This document shows positions 53,621 through 64,000 of a stretch of DNA of 64,000 nt, piece after piece. Position numbers and translations under genes: made by a program. The notes under the pieces were generated by a model. The model had not been told where the DNA came from, made no database searches, and saw only the letters and a program-made list of their open reading frames with translations. Position 1 is the stretch's first letter; the number at the start of each line of letters is the position of its first letter. This DNA comes from Dermatemys mawii (lineage: Eukaryota; Chordata; Testudines; Dermatemydidae), in the NCBI GenBank assembly GCA_007922305.1, contig ML677334.1, forward strand, positions 17,463,853 through 17,527,852, read 5' to 3'.

Positions 53621-55479
53621 TGTCCCCTTGCATATCAAAGGCAGCTCACTCTTATGCTTAAATTTGCTTATTTTGTTATACCTTATGTCAACAATGCATA
53701 GAGTATAGGCTAGGCATATTGAAAAATTCTTTATTATTTATCTTTTTGTTTAATTTTTAAAAGGTATACATGATGTATCTTAAATCAATAATATAGACTA
53801 TGCTGCTTTAAAAAAATAGCTGCTTATAGTAGTAATCAATATTTTTTTTATTTTACTTATTTGTAAATAGCTTGTGTATGTTTGTATTTCAGCCTGAAAT
53901 TGATGAGCAAAAATGTATTAAGCTTTTCAGCCTCTCATTGTAAGCCTACTTTGTTAGCTTAAGCTCATGTATTGGCCTCTCAGTCAATAGCTGGATTAGC
54001 TTTCTCCTTGATTCTCTCAGTTAGTAGATTTTATTTGGAAAACTGATCTTGTTTCTGTGTTTACAGATAATTTTCTATGGACTACAGAATAGAAGGCCTT
54101 ATATCACAACTTTCAGTGTATTCCACCTTCTTGTATGAGAAATTTCAGGTAACAGCTCTAGGTAAATTTTAATTCAGCTGTTATTGTTTGTCGTTAGGAT
54201 TCTAATTAAGAGATTATTAAATCTGCATTGTTTAGTGATGTTAGTTTGGATCAAGCTTTCCTCATGAGTTCATGCTCAGACTACATAATAGATATGATGC
54301 CAGTTTCTAGGGCTATTTTACGGCTTCTGAAAAATTAATCAATTCTTAAATAGGTTTTATGAGGATAAGAATAAAAAAAATAGTCATGTTCCCCAGAGCG
54401 TCTGTGTCTCCAGATGTCTATTAAATGAAATTCTTGTATTGCATTTTGATGAATTTAGTAATGAGGGCTAATGAATCAGAATTTGGTTTGGAGCTGTCAA
54501 GAGAAGAAAGTAGATAAAATCACCCACTCTATTCATATTGTTGGCCATGTAATCAGTCAGCCATGTGACCAAGCACCTTTGAAAAAAATAAACTTGCCTG
54601 TTGCTGACTGTAGATATTAATTCGTTTATCCTTTAGATTCTCTTGGCATTTTCTGCTTGTTTATCCTTCAAAGTATCAAGAACTAAAGAGGTAGGTTTTC
54701 AGATTAACACTGGATACAAATTGCGGCAGCGGCGTTTGATATACAAAAGAATAAATACACTTAGAGCCTAATTCTCTGCTGCCCTGTATCTTGCATAATA
54801 ATTTACACTTATGTGCAAAATGGTTATAAAATGCTACCAATAGCATGAATTAGTAGGAAATATTGATTTGATAACCTACTGGACAAATGTAAATGACTCT
54901 GCAACATGCAAGGCTGTGGAGAGTTAGGCTCAGATTTTTTCCATTCTCCTTGTAGTTACATAGCCAGTGCTACATTGCAGTTTCCTGCATAAAAGCAATG
55001 TTGTCCCAGATTGTAAAATTCCGCCTTTTGAGAGGTGTCTTGGGCTTGTAATAAGAATAGCAGTTAAAAAGTAAACTGCAACAACAAAAAAGAATTTTAA
55101 CTCTTTACATGCTGATTAGGTACAAAGGCCCCATTTCAGCAAAACACCTATATATACTTAAATCTAAGAATATAGTTAAAGGCGCTTCTGAATCAGGGCT
55201 CAAGATGATTCAGCTGTTGCAAAATCATGATCTAAATTGTGCTGTTAAGGAATTGGCAAGCTCCAAAAGGAAAGTACCAAAAAAATAAAAATAAAATAAA
55301 AATAGAAGCAGAGGTAATGGCATTCACTGCTAGCAGAATTAGCCTCTAATCTCGTTCAGTTTGGAGCAAAAATTAAAAGTGGAAAGCAGGAAGAGGTCTG
55401 AATGAACAAAAAGGATCAAAAGGAAATTTTTAGTCAATTTGGGCTCGTGAGTCATTGTTACTATTAGATATTTTTAACA

Positions 55480-55975
55480 TTGTTGTAGCACCTAAATGCC
55501 TTATTGCAGAGGAAGGCTGCATTGTGCTAAGCACCAGTCTCTGCTGAGAGGAACATGCACACCTCTATATGATGAGAGACCAAAGGTGGATAAAACAATC
55601 AGTGGGGGACAAGGAAATAGTGAAATGGTCAGTGTAATAAGAGCAGTCTTAGTGCATCAGTTGCCTAGCCACTGTCAGGGGTTTTGTGGAAATCACAGGA
55701 GAGATGACTAAAGAGGGATTTGAAAGAGATATTGGCTTTTCAGATGTTAATGAAGAGCTCCCCCGCTGCACTGGGAGCAGCATGGCTGAAAACATGGAGG
55801 AGCTTGAGGGAAAATTTGAGTAATTGGTAAAGAAGGTTGACATCCTTGGCAGGGTGCAGGTTCATATTGATGGCACTGTAACGTACTAGAGATGATAGGC
55901 AGGTCGGGAGTAAGCTGTGAAGGACCTTCAAAGACAACATTGAATTAGACAAGTCTTTAAAAAAAAAAAAAAACA
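55480..55975 (+). repeat. Dispersed repeat ending in an A-run
   Basis: The opening 'ttgtagcacctaaatgcc' through 'ctgcattgtgctaagcacca' matches the start of the MIR-like family. The later part ('gctgcactgggagcagcatg', 'gtgaaggaccttcaaagaca') looks like the longer form of the same repeat and ends in about 16 A. The length and A-run suggest retroposition; the class is uncertain. Confidence 0.4.
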
Positions 55976-56534
55976 CCAGATCTCTTTTATCATTTCACAG
56001 TTTACTATGAAAATGGCAGAAAACCTTATAGCCGAAACATGGATAGCCACAAATCTCTCCACAGCATTCTATTGCAGTTCTGGTAGGCGTAGGCAAGTCA
56101 AGACCATGAGTCTGTTGGTTCAGGGAAGTAGTCTGAAGATGTTCCCTTTATGAAGAGTGTTGATGGGTTCTTCCACATTTTCTATGGTTTTGTACAATAG
56201 CCTTCTGGAAGACCATTGTACACTGTAGCCTCCATTTTCAAAAACCACCTTCAAAATTTGCAGGTACAAAATTGTGGTTGCAGTTATTTGCACATGCATC
56301 TCTTTATAGATGCTTGACTAACCCATTTGATTGGTGGATGAAATTGGAATCTGAATGGGTGCCAGGGAGGGAGAAAATAATAGTTCCTGCCACTTTCTGC
56401 TTGTGTTTAATTGTAGGCATGAATTGTATCCACAATGGGTTACATAATTACACACACTCATACAATCCTATCATTTAACTTCCACACAAACTATTCCCTA
56501 GAAAAGTATTATTTATCATTGTATTGCAATGGTG

Positions 56535-56640
56535 CTCTAGCAGCCGCAGTTATGGATCAGGACTCTGTTGCACTACATACTGTACAAAGACAGTCCCCGC
56601 CCCCAAAGAGCTTACAATCTATATCTACCTGTTACCTTTT
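56535..56640 (+). repeat. MIR-like CORE-SINE 5' fragment
   Basis: 'actctgttgcactacatact', 'gtacaaagacagtccccgcc' and 'aaagagcttacaatctatat' follow the order of the family seen at 45153. Confidence 0.5.
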
Positions 56641-57783
56641 GTTTTATACTTCAGGGAAACAATGAGACAATATTGGTAAGCATGATAAAGTGTACTTGTT
56701 AGCCTCACTTTTGTGTAGTTTTAATTTCTGCCGTATTGCCAAAGTGTTGCCACTAAAGTTCAAGAAACAGTGATTGGCTCAGACACAGGTATTGGATTTG
56801 GGTCCAACTTTGAGGCTTGGGCCACCTGCATGAAGAAAACAGTAGCACAGAACTTTTAAATTCTCACAAGCTAAAAATGAACATTTTAAAGCTCTTTAAC
56901 TTGCTCTTGTGTTGTCTGTACAACAGAAATAATGTTGAGTAGAAGATTATGCTTGTGAAAACCATTTGTTGATGTTCTCAAGCATCTCCACTTTGCTTCA
57001 GCATTAAATATCCCACAAAAGTCACTTATTACTTTATTATATTCTGTCTCTTAATTATACAAAAAAAATCAGCACTTTGTTTAGTCTTTAATTAGCATAA
57101 TCCAAGTAGAGAGTTCAGTCTGGGCAAGGACAGAGGGATATTGATTATCCATGCTCTACAGCACAGGGTCAAAATTACTTCTGTGCTGTGTTTATTAATA
57201 TATGTTCATAGCAATGGCAATGAAATCTATCATTATAATTGATCCTCCTTCTGAAACAGTCAATACTTATTGACCCATGCAGATAAATTACTGGTGTGAA
57301 TTTTGCTATTGCTTGCTAAGGCTGTGCTATCAATAGCTGACTTATTGAACAGAGTTTCTCTCTCTTTCACACACACAAAAATTAGCAGATGCATAATTGG
57401 GAAATGTTTCACAAACCACTTGCTCAGGAATGTCCTGTGCCTTTCTAAATGTCTCTGAAAAAAAGCAGTGCTAGTTACAAGATATTTATTTCTACCTGTT
57501 AGTGGCAGCAAAACACCCATTTTTACCAACCTGTTAACATGAGAGAGAGCAGTGTTTTAAATTGCTGGTACTTCAAGTTATGAGTATGTTATGTTGGGAC
57601 TATAAAGAAACTAAGAATGATGCTTCACACTTCTGATTATCTGTAGGTACCACTAAAGTCCTTAGGTGGTTTACTAATAGTCCCTCCTATATTAAGAAGT
57701 TTTGATCCCAAATGGGATGCAACCACTACCTAAATTCTGGAGTAGTAGTACCTGGAGTTTCCACCTTTCTCTTTGTAGACCTA

Positions 57784-58045
57784 GGGTATGTCTACACTGC
57801 AATTAACATCCATGGCTGGCTCATGTGAGCTGACTTGGGCTTGTAGTGTTTGGGCTATGGAGCTCTTCAATGGCAGTGTAGAAACCATGGCTGGAGCCTG
57901 TGCTCTGGGGCCCTTCCTCCTCATGGGAGCCTGAGTTCTAGCCTGAGCTTAAATACCTACAATGCAATTAAGCATCCGGGTAACTGGAGCCCGAGCCACC
58001 TGACACAGGCTAGCCAGGGGTATTAACTGCAGTGCAGACATATCC
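57784..58045. mobile_element. PIF/Harbinger-type MITE, 262 bp
   Basis: The ends are GGGTATGTCTACACTGCAAT and the complement-forming 'actgcagtgcagacatatcc' (about 20 of 23 paired). They are flanked by the 3-bp duplication CTA at 57781-57783 and 58046-58048. The interior is built around 'gctggctcatgtgagctgac'-like words. Confidence 0.85.
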
Positions 58046-58448
58046 CTAGAGGCCTGCTGCAAATTTTGGATTTGGATCAGGTCTTTCCCCAGTTTGGGAG
58101 GGTTCAGAGCCACAATTTTGATTTGGGCCCAACTCTAGCAGTAAAAACAATCTAATTTGCCTAGTACAATAAAGAGCCTGTTATTTAGCTTCACATTTCC
58201 CTCTTTATGATAATGAAGTGAAAAAAAGGAATAGAGCGTACTTCCCACGTTTGGTTTAAAACAGAGACTCATTTTCAGCCAGCATCAGAACCATCCTCTA
58301 TTTTTGTTTGAGTAGTATAGAGCACACAAATAGGGATTTGCCTACATAAAGAAGGAAGTGTTGCATTAGGGTCAGACACTGCAGCTGAGTCAAAGCATGA
58401 AGACCTCTGCACCCACATAATTCAGATTACCCACAGATTCGGCTACAG

Positions 58449-59149
58449 CAGTGGTTTCCAAACTGGGGTTCGCAAAATGATACAGGGGGTTCTCAGGGGG
58501 GAAATATTCTCTAATGGCGCACAGAGCTGTCCCTAGGAAACCCCGGCAGCACTCCCGAGCCCCTGGACTTCCAAGAGCTAAGCAGACCAAAGCAAGCATA
58601 TCTATCACACTGAGGAGATTTCAACTTCAAGACTCCTTATAAGAAATGGAAAGGGAGGTGAATTTTTTTTTGCTGTTTTTAAAATTAAATAAGCAACTAC
58701 TGTTGTTTTTTAAATTATTATGAAGAACAAGTTTAAGTTTTGTTGTAACATGCATTGTTTGCCTGGACTGCTCACGACCTGAATGCTTGTGTAGGAGGAA
58801 CTCTTTGAATTGGCTTCTTAAATCCCTTCCTGCTGTTTCACATTTGCTACTCCTTGAAAAAAACATAGGAGCCTTGGCTTATAACAAGCTTACTCAGAGT
58901 GATACAAGCTACGGAAGTGAGATCTTGGAAGCGTGTTGCCATTTTCATAATGTAATAAAAATACCATAATGATCAATAATAATTGAATTATAGATAGTGT
59001 GTCATGAGCATGTCATAAAAACACATTTTATCGCTGCTTTTATAATTTATACTCAGGTAAAGGGAAATATTCATTTTTAGGAGAGGGTTCGTGAGACTTG
59101 ACATTTTAGTGAAAGGGGTTCGCAGGTTGTTAAAGTTTGGGAACCAGTG
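58449..59149. mobile_element. hAT-type element, 701 bp, non-autonomous
   Basis: The left end is CAGTGGTTTCCAAACTGGGG and the right end 'aagtttgggaaccagtg'; these are inverted repeats. The flanking 8-mers GGCTACAG (58441-58448) and TGCTACAG (59150-59157) match at 7 of 8. Open frames inside (up to 79 residues) do not resemble hAT transposase that I can recognise. Confidence 0.88.
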
Positions 59150-59157
59150 TGCTACAG

Positions 59158-62100
59158 GATCCAAGTCTTAAATACCTGATTTGAAAATTATTTATATGTC
59201 TATTTAGGTACATAAAGCCCCCAATGGGCACTCATTCTATGTTTTGGACATCCAATCCACAAATCAAAACACGCAATATGAAATAAGGAACTGTTTGTCA
59301 CACCTTGACACACAAATGCATACCCACCAGCTAATAAGACTATAATAGCACAAAATAATCCCCTCCAAATTTACCACTTCCGCAAAAGGCTGGGCAAAAA
59401 GATGGTCTCTGAAATTTGCCTAGAAGATTAGCAGATCTTCGTTCCCATAGGCCAATGGGGCTGTGAATTCCAAAGTCAAGAATTCTTCCCAGGGAACACC
59501 TGGAAAGCAACTCCGTCCTGTATATAACAACCCTTGGGAGTCACCACTGAACCAGGCAGTGAGGAGATTTCTCAGATAATTTAGATCTCAAAGTATTTGA
59601 CATAAACCTACAAATCCCTAATCCACCTTGATTTCCACTGGAAACTCACTGGAAGCCAGGGCACATCTCAGCATATTGTGTGCTCTGGTGTGACAGACCA
59701 CTTAAGAAGAACACAGTGCAGTTTCAGTTTTCAGAGTGTGGAATGGAAGGCTACAAGTTACTGGGTAGCATCTTATGGTAAAGAGTGTTCTGCTACCTTT
59801 TAAGGTTGCAGGAGGGGGAAGTCTTGGAATTCATGTGGAGGGGGTTATTTTTATAGGGATGGGGAAATAGTAGATCTGAGCTCAGGGATTCACCTATCAC
59901 TTCAGTGTTGGATTCCTTCAACTTCAAAATCTCCCAAAGGCAATTATTAGCTTATTCGCCTAATTTTACTGTCAGGTTTATTCATGGGTTCAGCAAATGG
60001 GGCAGTTTATGAAATGGGCTATACAGCTAGAGAGATGTAAGGGTTAATAGTTTTTGTTTTCTGCCCAGTTCACTTGAGAGAGACTGAGTGTAATGTGTTT
60101 CTGTCAGAGCTGTAAGGCAGATGGTGACTCTACTATTCTTCCCTCCTTATGTGCACAGATCTCCCACTGCTATCTGGAGGTGCTCTTCAAATGTACAGAG
60201 AATAGACTATTGGAGTTAAGATTTACCATGTGGATTTGAGAGAAGATTTTTGCCCTTAACGAGGGAGCGGCAGAGCACAGAATTTAAAATCCCAATAGTC
60301 TATTCACAAGGTTAAGCGGAAAGGAGCAATGACTAAATATCTCCAAATCATTCCTTACTGATCACTATGACTACAGCTAACAACTCCATCCTGCCTAATG
60401 TCCCAGAGTGTAACCTGGATCTCCAGTGTACATCAGCAAGATAGGGGAAACACACAAAGATAACAGCACACATGCTGGGAAAAGGTAGGAAGTGAAGATT
60501 GAGAGGATGTCAAAGTGGGCAGAGACTACCAGAATAGAGAAATGAAGTGGTGCTGCCAGTACACAGAAACACTATGCAACAGTTTAGAAATAGATAAGAC
60601 CATATTGGGCTGGAGTACAACATCCAGCAGAGAGAATTTTAGCCAGAAAGAATGAGTAAATTAATAACAACAAATAATGTATCTATATTTGGGTTGTATA
60701 CTGCTACTCATCATTATAATAGCTGAGCACCTTCCATTCAACAGCAAAGTCTATAGTGGACTTCATGGAGTCTCTTGCATGTATCCATTTTGTGGTTAAA
60801 ACTTTGCTAATGAATCACCCACCCACAGCTGCCCCTTAAGAGTTTAGGGTTAGAAATGGCTATCAGTGTTTGAGTTTCATTCTTATGCTTTTTCTAAGAG
60901 AAAATATGTATTTCACAGTTTCACAATTCCTTTGGCTTGTGAATGTCCATAACAGATCACAAAATGCTTTTATTTATTATATAAAGTATGCAAAAATGTC
61001 AAATGTATAACTCTTGGTCCACAGCTCATTCGCTATTTGAAAATTGTAAACATTCACAATTCATGCTGTTCTGGTAAGTTACGTGAGTCACATGGTATAG
61101 TTATTCTTCATCAGTTAATTCATTTCCATAACTAATCAGCCGATCACAGATTTTAGAATAAAATATAATCATAAGTTGCCCTGGTTAAAGCTCAAGCTTA
61201 AATTTCACTTTTCAGAAGTATTTGAGCTAGTGAACCTTAATCACACAAATATTTGTGAAAAGTGAACCTGTAGGGATTGTGAACACAATTCCGTCTCAAT
61301 TTGTTTTAGAATTCAAGCAATTATATGTGAAAATGTTTCTATTTGCTCAGTTCTATCATTTATCCAGCTAGAATTTTGTCAGAATATGACGCTATCACCT
61401 ATATCCTCCTGAAAAGTACTAAGGGATCCCTAGAGACAACAAGTGATCAGAATTTTGGTTTTATAACTCATTTGAAAGCTAGTGCTTCCAGCAGTACTAT
61501 ACATTCTAATACCATTCTGGCACATTGGCTCAGAAATTATTTAAAAGGCAGAGAAGAAGAGAGATTGATTTAGAGGAAGAGTGCATCTTACTAATTGACC
61601 GACTTACCAATTCACTTTCTGCAGTACTGGGTTTTCCTTGGAGGTTTCTCCCAGAAGAAATAAGCCAGATCCATTTCTGCCATTAACTTAGTACAATGCA
61701 AGATACTTTCTTGCAAACACTATAAAGTACAATTGGATGTTTTAAACATAGTAAGTACTGTATAATTAGTCTTCCGAATGGATGTTTCCACTCATCTAAA
61801 TAAGTTGTTGAGTAAAATTCTTAATTTACATAACTAAAAGCCAACAACAGCTTCATCTTCCCTTCATTTGATTTTACTTTGTTGGCCATCTGCCATTCTC
61901 TAAAGGATATGAGGTAATTAGAACCATTGATAGTATGCTGTTATACTTTTTATGGCATAGATGCAGTTGAGGCATCATTATCATATCTGGTGCAATTTTA
62001 TGGATAATATCATTATATCTCTGCTGTGCATAAATTTAATAGGAAATGCTAATCAATTGAATATGCATTTTAATCTGAGTTTTTGTATTTTTTGCTTAAC

Positions 62101-63660
62101 ACAACAAACTTTAAAGTTTAAGCAAAATATATTGCACTGTGTAAAAACAGTCTCCTCTGCTGTTGTGCACCAATGCATGTGCTTCTCAGGTGCACCCAGG
62201 TGTGTGCACACACCTACGATCTCATCCTGTAAACCTACAGTAAAAAAGGCTCTAGAGCTTATCTATTGAAATAATTTAGAATTAATATTATACAAAGTAT
62301 TACTGTTATGCACTGATTTTCACAAGGACCATTGCTCAGGACTATACAGTGTAATAATTAACACATCATAACAATAAAGTATAATGAATATATTAAGAGA
62401 CTTAGCATATGCCTATAGCTTCAGACGACGTGTATGTGCTAGCTCTCGTTGATTTAGCTTGCTAAAAATAGACTGTGGCAGCCATTGTGGGGTGAGGCAC
62501 ATGAGAGGTTAACTACGCCAAGCACATACCTGTCTGAGATGCAAGATACTCATTATTTGTAGTTCTATTTCATTTACAATAATTTGTTTCACAATATTTG
62601 AATGAGAAATAATATGCCACTGATATTAATATATTACTACAAAGACAGTCCTTTCTGCAAAAAGACCCATATGAGTACATTAATGGAGACATGAGGGTTC
62701 TGGGAAGAAGCTCTTATTTTCTTCTGCCTTGCCAGAATTAGGATGAGAAATCTCTGCTGTACCATTCTGACAACATGCATCTAGGGCAGAAACTCATCTA
62801 ACAACAGAGAGAATTCGCAGGGCTAGAAACATAGGGCTTGATCCTGTGTCATATAAATGATGGACTTCAATGGTAGCAGGAACAAGTCAATATAGCTGAC
62901 TGTCATAAACATATTGAGGAAGCTCTATCCTATGCGAATAAATTATCTTGCTAGACGGTCTCATATATATATTGAACAAGGATGACTAAGAAATACTGTA
63001 TGCCAAATGTCTGAGGGTTGACACAAATTATTAGTCATCAAAGAGAGACTCCAACATATGAGGTATTATTAGAACGACTCAGAACAGTTCTAGTGAACTT
63101 TTTCTCAACTATGTCGTCTTCTTGCTGAAGCAACACTCTCTATTCCCATATACAAAGTTTCTGAGAAGCCCCATGTGACCAAAATGGCTAATCTGATCCC
63201 CATCAAATATTGGCAGGAGATGATTCATTACCTTTTTTGGCTTTATCTTCACTAGAAAAAGAGGTATGTTCTTGCATGTAGCTAACATGAGGTAAAATCC
63301 TAGAGAAGAAAAGGCAATTTGTCATTTTCACACACATTAGCAGGTCAAGATAAACCCTTGGGTTCTCCCTAGCCTTTGTCGTTGGATACGAGTTAGCAGG
63401 TTGAATTAAACTGTTATTTTCCCTAGGATTTTATCTTTATGTAAGCTAACTCAAGTTAAGAACACATCTTCTCCCTTTAAGGGAAGATGCACCCTTTAAG
63501 AGCAGTTTCAACTCTGAAAAAATTCACATTCTGTCAAACCGAAGGTGGTGATTTGAATGTAAGTGATAAGCAATCTAATGTCAAGAGGGTCTGTGTCTCT
63601 CAGTCTCCTCTGTTAGAGCTCTTTCTCTTCACATAATTAACTATTCACTGGGCCAGAGAG
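59158..63660. other. Intergenic, no gene recognised
   Basis: This is AT-rich sequence without a recognisable element, exon or RNA gene. The longest frames (61343-61573, 61961-62269) have no family signature. Confidence 0.6.
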
Positions 63661-63669
63661 AAAGAGAGA

Positions 63670-63965
63670 GACTGACTGAACTCCGTAGCACAGTGATTAG
63701 GGCCCACATGTGGAATGTGTGAGACTCAGGTTCATATCACTGCTCCTATAAATATTTTTGTTCCTACAAATTGTAACTGCTCCAACAGCAGAGACTGAGA
63801 GAAACTCACCCCAGAATAGCTAGTGAGGTTGGGGGCACTCACTTGGAATGTGGGATAGCCAACTTCATATCCCTGGTCTGAATCAGGCAGCTCAGGGATA
63901 TGACCTGGATCTCCTGCATCCCAGGTAACTGTCCTAACTGTCAGGCTCTTTTCGGGTGGACTCAC
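63670..63965. repeat. Inverted-repeat reptile element with tRNA-like words
   Basis: 'tagcacagtgattagggccc', 'atgtgtgagactcaggttca' and, inverted further on, 'ctggatctcctgcatcccag' and 'aactgtcctaactgtcaggc' form a pair of opposed arms. The first arm resembles a tRNA-like 'agcacagtggttagggc...caggttca' region. I know similar sequences as dispersed in turtle genomes but cannot name the family. Confidence 0.45.
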
Positions 63966-64000
63966 TGTAGTTTTGACTGATAATTACATGCTGGATCTGG

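Larger units (their letters stand above)
53621..57780. other. Intergenic, no gene recognised
   Basis: Two MIR-like or related repeat areas lie at about 55480-55975 and 56535-56640. An A-run occurs at 55958-55974. No exon can be supported in the remainder, which is AT-rich. Confidence 0.6.

Overview
The window is vertebrate nuclear DNA, most likely from a cryptodire turtle. It has long introns with GT/AG splice sites. It also carries CR1 retrotransposon pieces ending in the 'cattcttatgttcttatg' type of 3' tail, a tRNA-derived SINE with a CR1-like tail as found in cryptodires, a MIR-like CORE-SINE family, and many hAT and PIF/Harbinger miniature elements. There are no bacterial-style operons, CRISPR arrays or phage genes. 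The species call rests on repeat types recalled from turtle genomes, not on a search.

The one real protein-coding gene is the 3' part of a PLP-dependent glutamate decarboxylase on the + strand. Eleven exons lie between 4794 and 30456, all with AG/GT boundaries and compatible phases. They encode 381 residues that align without a gap to human GAD67 (GAD1) from about residue 214 to its C-terminus at 594. The PLP lysine (NPHK), the HVDAAW aspartate and the catalytic-loop tyrosine (CAGYLF) are all present, so the enzyme should be competent to make GABA. The sequence differs from both GAD1 and GAD2 at many sites that are otherwise nearly invariant in land vertebrates. That makes a third paralogue (GAD3-type) the best reading. 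The first exons (N-terminal domain, promoter) lie before base 1.

Layout: 1-4793 is the intron before the first visible exon and holds a solo LTR, a Harbinger MITE, a CR1 scrap and a 63-bp tandem duplication next to the splice acceptor. 4794-30456 holds the eleven exons. Its largest introns contain a 1-kb hAT element with a second MITE nested inside it, a 59-bp perfect foldback, a long degenerate CR1 (minus strand) interrupted by a TA-flanked MITE, further LTRs, and a second copy of the first solo LTR. 30457-64000 has no convincing host exon. It contains the GAD 3' UTR, a broken Harbinger transposase, many MITEs, several with clear target-site duplications, two further LTR-like elements, the turtle-type SINE and several MIR-like pieces.

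Most annotation effort beyond the GAD gene therefore describes mobile DNA. Many insertions could be delimited to the base because their target-site duplications are still readable.
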